Source: Streptococcus sp. 121 (lineage in GTDB: Bacteria > Bacillota > Bacilli > Lactobacillales > Streptococcaceae). Taken from it: a stretch of DNA of 44,207 bases. The position numbers and the translations under genes are program-made. Positions 1 to 8,023 of the stretch are shown here, one piece after another (positions within the stretch are counted from its first letter, which is position 1; each line of letters opens with the position of its first letter). The stretch lies in the NCBI RefSeq assembly GCF_016458205.1, contig NZ_JAEMED010000014.1, forward strand, positions 1 to 44,207. Reading direction: 5' to 3'. A model generated the notes under the pieces. It was not told where the DNA came from, did no database searches, and saw nothing but the letters and a program-made list of their open reading frames with translations.

Positions 1-123
1 TTGGCGTGCGCCGAGTTCATGTTCGAGGAAATCAAAATGTGGAAACAGAGTTAGGACTCCTCTTAATGAGCATGAATCTTACAAAATTGACTAAGAGGTT
101 AGTCCAATATGAAAAAGATAAAG

Positions 124-185
124 AAAAATCACAGACAAATTTGTATCTTTTGGCGAAAACCAAGTACAAATTATCTGTGATTTTT
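124..185. repeat. AT-rich inverted repeat (hairpin)
   Basis: Left arm beginning aaaaatcacaga and right arm ending tctgtgattttt pair over about 20 bp with one bulge, around a loop containing ttttggcg. It could be a bidirectional terminator or part of a small repeat. No gene can be assigned to bases 1-294; a frame from base 1 to a stop at 54 might be the tail of an off-window gene. Confidence 0.5.
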
Positions 186-237
186 CAATTATTGGCTAGT
201 TTTTGCCCAGCCTCAATCAAAGGGTTCTGCGAAAAGA

Positions 238-278
238 ATTCACACATTCAGATTTTGAAATGTAATGAGTATTACTTA
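238..278. repeat. BOX-like repeat end
   Basis: The motif cattcagattttgaaatgta followed by atgagtat is the reverse complement of the start of the tandem repeats near 33.0 and 33.3 kb, and resembles the end of the repeat at 39.7 kb. It sits exactly where the beta-galactosidase remnant is cut off, so repeat-associated deletion is a plausible cause of the truncation. Confidence 0.6.
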
Positions 279-294
279 CATCAAAAGAGGGAGC

Positions 295-800
295 TCATCT
301 ACTACCAAACCTGGACCAGTTTCCTTCAGTGGGCAAACCTAATTGTTTCCACTTGGCATCATCAAAGTCTGTTCTCGCGGTAGCAGGATTATCTCCCAGT
401 TGAAACTTCCAATTTTGGTCAAATGGGACCACCTTATCTGGATTCGAAAACTGATTTAAGGGATACCAGGTAGTTTGCTGACTGACACTAGGCCCTGCGG
501 AAATAGTCTCAATTTTCTCTTCTTCTAGCATCATAGACTGGACACTGACAGTTTTCTCGCTCACTAGGTGGAGTACGTCGCCTCCTTTGACTTCTTTCTC
601 TTTTTCAAAGAGTTGTCCGATACCTCCTCGCATACTCCTTCTTCAATTATGCGGAGTTGGTTGCTTTCATTGGTTTGGACAACGAAGCCAGCACCCGCTG
701 CAAGTGCTAAGGCAATTGCAACGGAGTCCAGACCTATACTAGTTATTCTTAGGGAATACCGCTACTGCGTTTGATGGTGATTCCTGGTGAGCTCCTTCGT
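295..800 (-). pseudogene. Truncated YSIRK-type surface beta-galactosidase (GH2) remnant
   Basis: The open segment (295-633) contains VPFDQNWKFQLGD and FDDAKWKQLGLP, the N-terminal jelly-roll signature of family 2 beta-galactosidases of the streptococcal BgaA type. Further upstream on the same strand, in another frame, is a degenerate YSIRK signal region reading RYSLR, then SVAIALALAAGAGFVVQ. The frame changes between these pieces, a TAG precedes RYSLR, and the start codon is lost although a GGAG site remains near 805. The catalytic part is missing: the product stops after the first GH2 strands. It lies directly downstream of the PTS genes, where a lactose-hydrolysing enzyme fits the operon. 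Clearly non-functional. Confidence 0.75.
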
Positions 801-926
801 TTAAGGTTAGTGCTTACATTTTTGAGAGTGCTAATTTGGAAATTATATAAAAAATCAATTTCTGTTTCCTTGCACAAACTATGTAAAAACTCCCATAAGA
901 GAGCCTTACGTGGAGTTTTTACATAT

Positions 927-2339
927 TCATCTATTTGTTGTTTCTGCTTCAAGGTAGACCTGGTTCCGTTTTTTCATTTCACCACGGTACCAGAAGAAGA
1001 GCAAGGTGTATACTACTAGACTACCGATAGCTAAAATCATAAAGGTACCTTCTCCAGCAGCAGCTTTACCAAGAAAGAATGCCAAGAATTTTTCAATTGG
1101 TCCTTCCATAGTAGTATGAGAAATCATTGCTGAAGCTTCAATTCCTTCCGGGAAGGCTCCAACTTTCATTGCTGTCTCAGTAATAAATGGGGCCATGATC
1201 GTACCTGACCACAAGAAGAGTGGCAATTCAATAGCTCCGATAACAATCATCCGAATCAATTTACCACGTGTCACGACAAGCAGAGCTGGGGTAACTCCCA
1301 TGGCAATAATTCCTGCAAGTGGCAAGAGTTTATTTCCTGGTAAGATAATAGATTCAAGTAACATAATTGGGGCAAGGACATTGGCAGCAGCCCAGATTTC
1401 CGCACGACCAGCAAGGAAAGGCCAATCCAAACCGATATTTAGAGTACGACCAGCAAGACGTGAAGAAGCGAAATCGGTGATTCCCTGCGACAAAGGCTCT
1501 ACAGCTGCAATAAACCAAGAACCAATTAAAGAGAACAATTCCAAGCAGACCGCTGCAACAAAGGCCAACGAAACAATTTCAGATGGAGTTTGACCAGCAA
1601 GAAGCCCTACAAAGATTCCCAAATAAATACCAATCGCAAATTTTGAACCCCAGAAACCTATTTTTGCATTCAACCTAGCTGCATCAAAGTCGTATTTATC
1701 CAACCAAGGGAATAGGAGATCAAAAATTTTATCGAAAACCATGATGATAGGATTCATCATAAAGTTCATATGAGTTGTGGTCATTGGATTTTCTGGACCA
1801 GCCCCCAACAAATCATTAAAGGTTGGTTTCATCAAATCAGAGTTGAGAATTTTCAAAACACCAATAAAAACCACCAATACAGTCGCAATGAATAGATTGG
1901 CTCCACTCCAAATTGCAAAGAGACCTACAATTGAAAGGTGCCAGATATCGAAGATATCAACGTCAAGTGTATTCGTTTTTTTCATAGCCAACATAATTAG
2001 GTTGACGATGACCATCACCAATAGGAAGTAGAGGGTAAATGGTGAGCCCCAAGTAATTGTTGCCAGAGGAGCCCATCCCACGTCTGTAATGGTTAACTCT
2101 AAACCAGTCCGCGCTACGAAATCTGTCATAGCACCTGAGAAGGCAGTAGACAAGATATTGATAATCGCTCCAATACCTGTTAGGGCAATCCCCAGTTTCA
2201 AACCTCCCTCTAAGGCTTTAGAGAATTTTACCTTAAAACAAAGTGCCAAAATGGTCAAAATAATGCTCATCAAGGATGCCGCACCCAGATTAATAATTGG
2301 CTGGAATATCTGATTGGCTAAGTCTACAATTGCATTCAT
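927..2339 (-). CDS. gatC: PTS galactitol-type permease, EIIC
   Basis: A 470-residue polytopic membrane protein of the galactitol PTS IIC family, which moves a hexitol or galactose-type sugar across the membrane while it is phosphorylated by the IIB partner. Many hydrophobic segments are visible, as are the family-typical stretches GAGPENPMTTTHMNFMMNP and SRLAGRTLNIGLDWPFLAG. Full length for the family. It is the third gene of a IIA-IIB-IIC set, 11 bp after IIB. The position downstream of lacAB suggests a galactose or lactose-derived substrate channelled to tagatose-6-phosphate; galactitol itself is possible. The exact substrate cannot be read from the sequence. Confidence 0.88.
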   Translation of the reverse strand: MNAIVDLANQIFQPIINLGAASLMSIILTILALCFKVKFSKALEGGLKLGIALTGIGAIINILSTAFSGAMTDFVARTGLELTITDVGWAPLATITWGSPFTLYFLLVMVIVNLIMLAMKKTNTLDVDIFDIWHLSIVGLFAIWSGANLFIATVLVVFIGVLKILNSDLMKPTFNDLLGAGPENPMTTTHMNFMMNPIIMVFDKIFDLLFPWLDKYDFDAARLNAKIGFWGSKFAIGIYLGIFVGLLAGQTPSEIVSLAFVAAVCLELFSLIGSWFIAAVEPLSQGITDFASSRLAGRTLNIGLDWPFLAGRAEIWAAANVLAPIMLLESIILPGNKLLPLAGIIAMGVTPALLVVTRGKLIRMIVIGAIELPLFLWSGTIMAPFITETAMKVGAFPEGIEASAMISHTTMEGPIEKFLAFFLGKAAAGEGTFMILAIGSLVVYTLLFFWYRGEMKKRNQVYLEAETTNR

Positions 2340-2350
2340 ATGTTATCTCC

Positions 2351-2653
2351 CTATTTCGCAACGGAAGCAATCGCTTCCTCCATTTTTTTGTACACTGGTT
2401 CTGCCATGGCCGGAATACGATATAAAATCGCCCCTGCATCTACCACTGGAATTTCAACATTGAATCCCAAGTCAGTTTTGGAAATTTGAGCGAAGATATC
2501 ATAACGAGACATCATTTCTTCATTAATGTCTTTAATCATGACTGCATCACAGGTCACTTGATACCCACGTTTTGCCATTTCAGATTCTAAAGCACTTTTA
2601 ATTTGGTGGCTAGAATTTACACCTGCTCCACAAGCTGCTAAAATTTTAATCAT
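2351..2653 (-). CDS. gatB: PTS galactitol-type EIIB
   Basis: A 100-residue cytoplasmic phosphocarrier. The phosphorylatable cysteine lies in the N-terminal P-loop ILAACGAGVNSS (Cys8), as in galactitol and lactose IIB domains. It takes phosphate from the IIA protein encoded 12 bp upstream and passes it to the sugar bound by IIC. Length and motif are intact, so the PTS may still work even though the downstream catabolic genes are damaged. Confidence 0.9.
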   Translation of the reverse strand: MIKILAACGAGVNSSHQIKSALESEMAKRGYQVTCDAVMIKDINEEMMSRYDIFAQISKTDLGFNVEIPVVDAGAILYRIPAMAEPVYKKMEEAIASVAK

Positions 2654-2665
2654 TTTCCGTACTCC

Positions 2666-3139
2666 TTAAAAATTCTTTTCTAAATAGTGATAAACTTCTT
2701 CTACTGATTCAAAGCTAAAGAATTCCACCAAATCCTCAACATTTTGGCGATTCACAAAATCCATAATCTGGGCTAATAGCCCAGATTGCTCCGATTCATC
2801 ATGATTCAAGATCATAAACAAAAAGGAAACCTGTAATTCTTCGTCAGGAACAATCATATTATGGAAGGTGAGGGGATGTTTCAGCTTTACTGGAACAATC
2901 CGCGTTTGATTTACAAAGCTACTTTCTGTATGCGGAATCGCAACATTCGGTAGCCGCTCATCAATCGGTGCGAGTGGAAGCCCAGTTGGATACTGTTTTT
3001 CTCGCTCTACCAGGTTGGACAGAAACTCTTCTGTCACAAGTCCGTGCTCTAATAAGGCTTGAGCAACTTCCACAAATACATCATTTTGTGTCAATGCCTC
3101 AGATATAAAGACCGTTTCTTTGGCAAATAAATTAGTCAT
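2666..3139 (-). CDS. gatA: PTS EIIA, fructose/mannitol-type fold
   Basis: A 157-residue EIIA of the fructose-mannitol/Ntr superfamily (PTS_EIIA_2). The phosphorylatable histidine is in VAIPHTES, about residue 72. It accepts phosphate from HPr and donates it to the IIB encoded next. Its start overlaps the last 8 bp of the lacD remnant, so it was translated as part of the lac operon. Now that lacD is broken it probably relies on residual read-through or its own ribosome site. Confidence 0.87.
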   Translation of the reverse strand: MTNLFAKETVFISEALTQNDVFVEVAQALLEHGLVTEEFLSNLVEREKQYPTGLPLAPIDERLPNVAIPHTESSFVNQTRIVPVKLKHPLTFHNMIVPDEELQVSFLFMILNHDESEQSGLLAQIMDFVNRQNVEDLVEFFSFESVEEVYHYLEKNF

Positions 3140-3395
3140 AGATCACCTGAACTTTCTGAAAAATAGAAATTACTGAGGAAGCCAGACTCTCATTTAAGGC
3201 TTCAAGATTGGCTCTCCCTTCTGTCCGAAGCCATTCACGAGCTGCTTCCTCTCCTTTTTCAACACAAACCGAAACAACACCAGCCCATGTTGATCGTCCA
3301 CATAGGACACCATTGAAGTTAGCACCCGCCTGATAAGCAAACGCCAGTGTTTCTTGGAAGAGTTGCGCTGAAACCCCAGCACTAAGGTAAAGATA
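3132..3395 (-). pseudogene. lacD: Tagatose-1,6-bisphosphate aldolase, C-terminal fragment
   Basis: Residues from [17 protein letters not shown] through AREWLRTEG match the last third of LacD, which splits tagatose-1,6-bisphosphate into DHAP and glyceraldehyde-3-phosphate. The open frame extends back to 3470, but its first about 25 residues are translated repeat and group II intron DNA, not LacD. The rest of the enzyme, including the Schiff-base lysine region, is not contiguous; an N-terminal piece lies at 3950-4085. The 3' end still overlaps the IIA gene as in an intact operon. Confidence 0.85.
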
Positions 3396-3438
3396 CTCTT
3401 TTAGTGAATCTTTTATAACCGTGTTGGTTCGTCTTGCC
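3393..3438 (-). repeat. Partial copy of 89-bp repeat R
   Basis: On the minus strand it reads caagacga-acc-aacac then ataaaagat and actaaaagagtat, matching the right half of the full copies at 3623-3711 and 6327-6414. It joins the group II intron 3' end directly to lacD coding sequence, so it marks one edge of the insertion that split lacD. Confidence 0.7.
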
Positions 3439-3441
3439 CTA

Positions 3442-3616
3442 CTCACACCACCGTGCGTGCCGTTCGGCACACGGCGGTTCAGTTAACTTTTAAGGCATGT
3501 CGTTTTAAGTAGTAATCGAGACAGCTGACCAATCCTAGTTTGGCGAGGTCTGGTTTTGATATTGCTCTCTTTAATACTATACTTCCTGCAAAACAGTGAC
3601 GGAACTTGAGATTCAT
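3442..3616 (-). mobile_element. 3' end of a group II intron (RT C-terminus plus domain V)
   Basis: On the minus strand an open stretch (3616-3479, 45 codons and TGA) encodes FRHCFAGSIVLKRAISK and [18 protein letters not shown], which resembles the C-terminal tail of streptococcal group II intron reverse transcriptase/maturases. Immediately after the stop is gaaccgccgtgtgcc-gaac-ggcacgcacggtggt, a perfect stem of the domain V type, followed by gtgtgag. Everything 5' of this is missing, so the intron cannot splice or move. It is sandwiched between a full and a partial copy of repeat R in the same orientation. Confidence 0.75.
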
Positions 3617-3622
3617 CGGAGT

Positions 3623-3711
3623 TATACTCTTTTAGTTTATCTTTTATTACTGTGTTAGCTCGTCTTTCCGTACTTTAGTACTGCCTGCGACTCGCTGCCT
3701 TGTACTAAAAG
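3623..3711 (-). repeat. 89-bp repeat R, copy 1
   Basis: On the minus strand: cttttagtacaaggcagcga, then cagtactaaagtacgg and agctaacacagtaataaaag, ending ctaaaagagtata. It matches the copy at 6327-6414 in inverted orientation with only scattered differences. The inner agtact/agtac words make it partly palindromic. The two copies bracket the lacD'-lacB-lacA-lacR block. Confidence 0.8.
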
Positions 3712-3949
3712 CAAACTAAAAGACTATATCATTTGAAAAAAGACTGAGTCACAAGATATTTCAGTGTGGTTATGCGATATTTCCTGCTGTGAAATTGGAT
3801 CAAATACATTAGTTCCGCAGGATATCTACTGACTTTTATGCTACTAGTTGATAATGGTCACCCCAACCTGACACCCTATCCGCTATCCACCTTGGAACTC
3901 CGAGTTGCAGTAAGCCCCAAAGACGACGTGACTTCTTCGTTGTTCTCTG

Positions 3950-4085
3950 GTGGGCTCAGCCACACCATAATGCCTAGCATTTCCCGCAAAGCTCCACGTG
4001 GATTAAAAACCAAAGTTGAAATGATTCCGCGATGGTCCGTTAGTGCATCCAATGTGACTTTATTTGCTATACTGTACCTCTTCAA
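3950..4085 (-). pseudogene. lacD: Tagatose-1,6-bisphosphate aldolase, N-terminal fragment
   Basis: The minus-strand frame encodes KVTLDALTDHRGIIST and FNPRGALREML, the start of LacD-family aldolases (compare the usual LSDxxGIISALAFDQRGAL). After REMLG the reading becomes unrelated and stops, and other frames give only hints (AEPTREQ), so the middle is frameshifted and lost. Separated from the C-terminal fragment by repeat R and intron debris. Bases 4086-4314 upstream, where lacC would be expected, show no recognisable kinase sequence. Confidence 0.65.
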
Positions 4086-4314
4086 CTAAGATTTGTAGCT
4101 GCAATGTTCCACCCTCTGAAAGGAATACTCCCCCGTTTCTTACCACATTCCCCATCAGTTCAATTTGTGGCAGAACACGGAGACATCCTCTCCTTTTCCT
4201 GCTGCTATTTTAAAGGAGGAGTTCACCCAGATAGCTTGGGCTAAATTGAAACTCTCTCATTTATGGATATTCCAATCGAAAGATTCGAGGCACTACTAGC
4301 ATTCTTTTGTCCAC

Positions 4315-4830
4315 CTAATCGTGGTACTCTCCGCGATTCCATTTTTCAATAAATTCTTCGAAAAAGCTTGAACTATTTTGTTCCTGGTTTTCAGATTCTA
4401 TACTAGAAATTTTGTTTACCAAGGCTTGGTTTTCAGGGCTTGCTTCATATTCCGTTTCAAGGAAGGCATCAATGATGTCACACATGAGTAGCTCACCACT
4501 AATTTTTCCACCAAACCCAATCACATTGGCATTCAAGACCTTTTTCGCATAAATTGCAGAGGTCATATCCCGAACAAGCGCACCACGGACACCTGGAACC
4601 TTATTGACCGCATTGTTAATTCCAATACCTGTTCCACAAATACAAATTCCGACATCCACCTGTCCACTCGCAACTGCTTCACCAACTTTTTTGCCATAGA
4701 TTGGATAATGAGTTCGAACGTGGTCATAGGCTCCAACATCTAGAACCTCATGTCCCTTCTCCTTCAAATAATCCACTACTGCAATTTTTTCATCCGTAAC
4801 AATATGGTCACAACCGATTGCAATTTTCAT
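4315..4830 (-). CDS. lacB: Galactose-6-phosphate isomerase subunit LacB
   Basis: A 171-residue RpiB/LacB-family protein that, with LacA, converts galactose-6-phosphate to tagatose-6-phosphate. It starts MKIAIGCDH and carries [25 protein letters not shown], the phosphosugar-binding and catalytic-cysteine region of the family, and is full length. It lies 10 bp after lacA in the operon. The next steps (LacC, LacD) are lost, so if expressed the isomerase would make a dead-end intermediate. Confidence 0.95.
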   Translation of the reverse strand: MKIAIGCDHIVTDEKIAVVDYLKEKGHEVLDVGAYDHVRTHYPIYGKKVGEAVASGQVDVGICICGTGIGINNAVNKVPGVRGALVRDMTSAIYAKKVLNANVIGFGGKISGELLMCDIIDAFLETEYEASPENQALVNKISSIESENQEQNSSSFFEEFIEKWNRGEYHD

Positions 4831-4840
4831 TCACTTCACC

Positions 4841-5263
4841 TCAGCACATTTTATTCAACATATCCACACGAATCTGGTGACGCCCTCCATCATAAGATCC
4901 TTCAACAAATCCTCTAACAATGTTCTTAGCCAAACCAACCCCCACAATCTCTGCACCAATCGTCAGCAATCGTGAATTGTTATGCCCCCTAGTCATATAA
5001 GCTGAACGTTCATCCGAAACGACTGCTGCAATAATTCCCTTGCATTTCGTAGCCACCATGAAAGGACCAACACCATATGCATCAATAACCAGCCCTAAGG
5101 CTTCCTGATCTTTCTTTAACTCTGCAACAACAGCTAGTGTCTCATCTACGAAATCTCCCCCTTGACTCACCGTCACCAACTCGTATCCCAATGTTTTGAG
5201 ATAGTCGTCAATGGCGATTTTGAGATGTTCCCCATGGGAATCTGCGGCTACGTATAACTTCAT
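4841..5263 (-). CDS. lacA: Galactose-6-phosphate isomerase subunit LacA
   Basis: A 140-residue partner of LacB in the heteromeric isomerase. It has the RpiB fold opening [14 protein letters not shown] and the [19 protein letters not shown] loop. The ATG at 5263 gives the usual N-terminus; an upstream in-frame start at 5278 would only add five residues. First gene of the operon behind the promoter at 5302-5330, with a putative cre inside that promoter, so expression is expected to need absence of LacR and relief from CcpA. Sequence looks intact. Confidence 0.92.
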   Translation of the reverse strand: MKLYVAADSHGEHLKIAIDDYLKTLGYELVTVSQGGDFVDETLAVVAELKKDQEALGLVIDAYGVGPFMVATKCKGIIAAVVSDERSAYMTRGHNNSRLLTIGAEIVGVGLAKNIVRGFVEGSYDGGRHQIRVDMLNKMC

Positions 5264-5301
5264 ACACCTGACCCTCACATTCTTTATATTTGCTCACTTA
5301 C

Positions 5302-5330
5302 ATTGTAACCGTTTTCGAACAATAAGTCAA
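5302..5330 (-). promoter_or_regulatory. lac operon SigA promoter
   Basis: On the minus strand TTGACT (5330-5325) and TACAAT (5307-5302) are separated by exactly 17 bp, about 40 bp upstream of the lacA start. The AT-rich flank at 5338-5385, with repeated tgtttg/tttgttt words, is a reasonable place for LacR operators, because DeoR-family regulators often use TTTG-rich direct repeats; this is inference. Confidence 0.8.
5304..5318 (-). promoter_or_regulatory. Putative CcpA cre site overlapping the lac -10 region
   Basis: The minus strand reads tcgaaaacggttaca. Against the degenerate cre consensus WTGNAANCGNWNNCW only the second position differs. It overlaps the spacer and -10, where CcpA binding would block RNA polymerase, giving glucose repression of lactose/galactose genes as is usual in streptococci. 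Confidence 0.6.
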
Positions 5331-5497
5331 CAATCTTTGTTTGTTTTTGTGTTTGTTTAAACAAAAAATATATTGTGTTTGGCCAAAATAAAAAGAACCC
5401 AACATCAGAATGAGGTTCCTACCTATTATTCATTCAATCATTAGCAGAATTTTTGGTCGTTTTTTGTTACAATAAAAATAAAAAAAGGGGGGGAGAA

Positions 5498-6271
5498 ATG
5501 AAAAAACAAAAAAGATTGGAAAAAATAACTCGTTTAGTCCACCAAAAAGGAACAATTCGAACATCTCAAATTGTCGAAATGTTGAATGTAACAGATATGA
5601 CTGTCCGACGGGATTTGGGAGAATTAGAAGAACTAGGAATTTTAACCAGAATCCATGGAGGAGCTCGTTCCAATACCGCCTTCCAGTACCGCGAATACTC
5701 CCACTCAGAAAAGCACATCCAGCATCAGGCAGCAAAGCAGGCCATTGCCCTGCGAGCAGCCTCTCTCATCGAAGATGGCGACCGAATTTTTCTAGGCCCT
5801 GGGACGACAACCACCTATTTAGCAGAGGCCATTCAAAACAAACAGTTAACCATCATCACCAACTGTTTACCTGTCTTTCGAGTGCTCTCCCAAAAGAAAT
5901 CCGAAGACTTCAAAGTCTTTCTGCTAGGAGGAGAATTGCGTCAGGTAACCGAATCCTTCATAGGTGAAATTACCAATATGAGTCTTGAAAATCTCCATTT
6001 TTCAAAAATGTTTTTTTCTGCTAATGGTGTCAAAGCGAATCAGGTTATGACCTCGACGATTACTGAAGCCTATACCCAACACTTAGCCCTAGAACACTCC
6101 CTCGAACGCTATTTACTTTTAGACAAGTCAAAATTTGGCAAAGATGACTTCACTTCCTTCTGTGAACTCGACAATCTGACAGCTGTTGTCACAAACTTAG
6201 CAACACACGAAGAAACTTACCCACTAGTCTCCCCACATATTGATATCATCAACGATTTGCAAATGCCATAG
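5498..6271 (+). CDS. lacR: Lactose/tagatose operon repressor, DeoR family
   Basis: A 257-residue DeoR-family regulator, divergent from lacA. An N-terminal winged helix (RTSQIVEMLNVTDMTVRRDL, then GGAR) is followed by the sugar-phosphate sensor domain with FLGPGTTTTYLAEAI and LLLDKSKFG. LacR repressors are released by tagatose-6-phosphate. The ATG at 5498 follows a ggggggag ribosome site; an earlier in-frame start adds residues unlike the family. A TACAAT box at 5468-5473 may be its -10. The gene is intact though its target operon is decayed. Confidence 0.9.
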   Translation: MKKQKRLEKITRLVHQKGTIRTSQIVEMLNVTDMTVRRDLGELEELGILTRIHGGARSNTAFQYREYSHSEKHIQHQAAKQAIALRAASLIEDGDRIFLGPGTTTTYLAEAIQNKQLTIITNCLPVFRVLSQKKSEDFKVFLLGGELRQVTESFIGEITNMSLENLHFSKMFFSANGVKANQVMTSTITEAYTQHLALEHSLERYLLLDKSKFGKDDFTSFCELDNLTAVVTNLATHEETYPLVSPHIDIINDLQMP

Positions 6272-6326
6272 TATTTTAGTTTACGCTTAACGAATCTTAG
6301 TATGTTTGAAAATCCAATGAGTATTA

Positions 6327-6414
6327 CTTTTAGTACAAGGCAGCGAGTCGTAGACAGTACTGAAGTACGGCAAGACGGGCTAACACAATAATAAAAGATA
6401 AACTAAAAGAGTAT
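6327..6414 (+). repeat. 88-bp repeat R, copy 2
   Basis: Reads cttttagtacaaggcagcga, then gacagtactgaagtacggc and ataaaagataaactaaaaga on the plus strand, i.e. inverted relative to copy 1 at 3623-3711. It is preceded by aatgagtatta, reminiscent of the BOX-like repeat end. It lies downstream of lacR, before the shared terminator. Confidence 0.8.
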
Positions 6415-6430
6415 ACCATAAGACATTCAT

Positions 6431-6473
6431 AAAAAAATTCCCTCATTCATGCTTTGAATGAGGGAATTTTTTA
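6431..6473. terminator. Bidirectional terminator lacR / rae1
   Basis: A perfect stem of aattccctcattca and tgaatgagggaatt with flanking A and T runs, between the convergent ends of lacR and rae1, so it can serve both strands. Confidence 0.9.
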
Positions 6474-6486
6474 TAGTAATCAGGGA

Positions 6487-7005
6487 TTAGTCCTCCACTT
6501 GACCAAGAAGCTCCTGCAAAGTCTGCATATTTTGGTCTGACCACGGTGTTAACCGTGGGGTTTGAATATCCACCTGGTCAACGAATTTGTCCAGGTCCTT
6601 CTTAACCACCGCTGTTCGTTTTTCCAATTCACGAGCGGAAACCCGCAAGGCTCCCTGGGCAAAGACCGTCCACTGTTCATTCAAGTCACTAGTCGCAACC
6701 GATACTTGATTGCGACCAGTGTTCAACTGGGCTGCTAGTCTTTCAATATAGGAGTCCGCTGTTTCATCTTCCTCCGTGAAAATCACCGCCACCTGAAATT
6801 CGTCGTAACGCTGCCGGATACCGGGCACATGCTGGGCATCGAAGACACAGGTGATCTCCAGTCCTTCAAAACTCGCATAATTGCTGAGGCGATTGAGTAA
6901 GAGGTTTCGGGCAGCATCTAGCTGATTGCGTTTGAAATAGCTCTTTGTGCTTTCCCAAGAGGCAATCATATTGTATCCATCAACGAGTAAAATCTGTTTC
7001 TTCAT
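6487..7005 (-). CDS. rae1: Rae1/YacP ribosome-associated endoribonuclease (NYN domain)
   Basis: A 172-residue NYN/PIN-like nuclease. The opening QILLVDGYNMIASW and later acidic residues in TEEDETADSYIE and VATSDL are the conserved metal-binding positions. In Bacillus subtilis Rae1 (YacP) cleaves mRNA in the ribosomal A site. It follows rlmB by 5 bp, the usual Firmicute pairing, so both are co-transcribed. Full length. Confidence 0.9.
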   Translation of the reverse strand: MKKQILLVDGYNMIASWESTKSYFKRNQLDAARNLLLNRLSNYASFEGLEITCVFDAQHVPGIRQRYDEFQVAVIFTEEDETADSYIERLAAQLNTGRNQVSVATSDLNEQWTVFAQGALRVSARELEKRTAVVKKDLDKFVDQVDIQTPRLTPWSDQNMQTLQELLGQVED

Positions 7006-7010
7006 AGGCT

Positions 7011-7739
7011 TTACACTTTATTCCGATAGACTTCGTACATCAAAACGGCTGCGGCAACACTGGCATTCAGGCTTTGAACATGACCTCCCATTGGGATGGT
7101 AATCATCTCATCCACCTGCTTCTTAATGTTGGGGGAGATGCCCTTACCTTCATTCCCGATAATCAAAGCCAATTTTCCTGAAGTATTCCATTTGTGAGAA
7201 GGGGTTCCATTCATATCTGTTCCAAAGACCCAGAAACCAGCTTCTTTGAGCTTGTCCAAGGTCTGACTCAGATTGGTCACCCGAGCCACTGGCACATGCT
7301 CCAGCGCCCCTGTCGCAATCTTGGCTACCACTGGCGTAATGCCAACCGACCGGTGTTTGGGAATAATGATCCCAGTAACCTCCATGGCATCCGCCGTCCG
7401 CAAAATGGAACCCAAATTATGAGGATCTGTGAGGCTATCCAAAATCAGAATCAGAGGATTCTCCTGCCCTTCAGCCTTGGCCATCACATCTTCAAGACTC
7501 TGGTAAGCATAGGCGGATACCCGCAAGACCAAGCCCTGATGAACCCCCTTCTGGGTCATCTCGTCTAACTTTTTCTTACTGGTCCAAGAAATCGGCACCT
7601 TGTGCTCACTGGCCAAGTCCTTGACCCGCTCCAGCTTCTTGCCCCGTAAATCTTCCTGGATGTAGAGCTTGTTCCCCGTCCCCATTTCCAAGGCTTCCAC
7701 CACAGAGTGGTGACCGTAAATTGTGTCTGTTGTTTCCAT
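7011..7739 (-). CDS. rlmB: 23S rRNA 2'-O-methyltransferase RlmB (SpoU/TrmH family)
   Basis: A 242-residue SPOUT methyltransferase. The N-terminal substrate-binding part begins IYGHHSVVEAL; motif 1 is LTDPHNLGSILRTADA, motif 2 GNEGKGIS, motif 3 SLNASVAAAVLMYE, together forming the SAM-binding knot. The family methylates the ribose of G2251 in 23S rRNA. The mrnC-to-rlmB stretch, usually compact, here contains an extra gene and a repeat insertion. Confidence 0.92.
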   Translation of the reverse strand: METTDTIYGHHSVVEALEMGTGNKLYIQEDLRGKKLERVKDLASEHKVPISWTSKKKLDEMTQKGVHQGLVLRVSAYAYQSLEDVMAKAEGQENPLILILDSLTDPHNLGSILRTADAMEVTGIIIPKHRSVGITPVVAKIATGALEHVPVARVTNLSQTLDKLKEAGFWVFGTDMNGTPSHKWNTSGKLALIIGNEGKGISPNIKKQVDEMITIPMGGHVQSLNASVAAAVLMYEVYRNKV

Positions 7740-7761
7740 TCTTTTTTCCTTTGACTGATAG

Positions 7762-7792
7762 AGTAAGGAGGGGCTATGCCCCTCCTTATACT
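7762..7792. repeat. Strong GC-rich hairpin
   Basis: agtaaggaggggc-tat-gcccctccttatact forms a near-perfect stem upstream of rlmB. There is no T run on the minus strand, so it is probably an RNA-processing or pausing structure, or the edge of the neighbouring repeat, not a classic terminator. Confidence 0.5.
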
Positions 7793-7801
7793 CTGTTGTT
7801 T

Positions 7802-8020
7802 CTACATCTGATACTCAATAAAAATCAAAAATGAACCTTGGAAGTGAACCGAGGACAGCTCGAAATCTCTGGGAGAGGTTTCGAGCTTGTAGATAAAACT
7901 TTCGAAGAAAGTTTCAAATAAGTACGGCAACGTTGACAAAAACTTCGTTTTTTCAACTAGAATCTCAGACAGTCTACCAGACTGTCTGACCTGACAACGG
8001 TTCAATTTGATTTTTGAGGA
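7802..8020. repeat. BOX-like modular repeat element
   Basis: One end is gatactcaataaaaatcaaa and the other tcaatttgatttttgagga. Inside are aagtacggcaacgttgac and a palindrome cagacagtctaccagactgtctg in two 11-bp arms. This layout, with terminal actcaat...atcaaa and an internal tacggcaacgttgac, resembles streptococcal BOX elements. An open frame across it is not a gene. It separates mrnC and its neighbour from rlmB. Confidence 0.65.
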
Positions 8021-8023
8021 GCC

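Noticed and set aside
1..54. Frame ending ...EEIKMWKQS that might be the tail of an off-window plus-strand gene
   Set aside because: Only 17 codons; plausible because a hairpin follows at 124, but too short to support.
6..383. A 125-codon plus-strand open frame at the left edge
   Set aside because: It crosses an inverted repeat, a BOX-like repeat end and the antisense of the beta-galactosidase remnant; no family resemblance or ribosome site.
749..1019. Open frames on both strands between the IIC gene and the galactosidase remnant
   Set aside because: Low-complexity translations without homology; the region is the decayed start of the galactosidase gene and its upstream spacer.
4086..4314. 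Possible lacC remnant between lacB and lacD
   Set aside because: Position is right but no kinase motif can be read in any frame, so not annotated.
7802..8005. 67-codon minus-strand open frame
   Set aside because: Lies entirely inside a BOX-like repeat.
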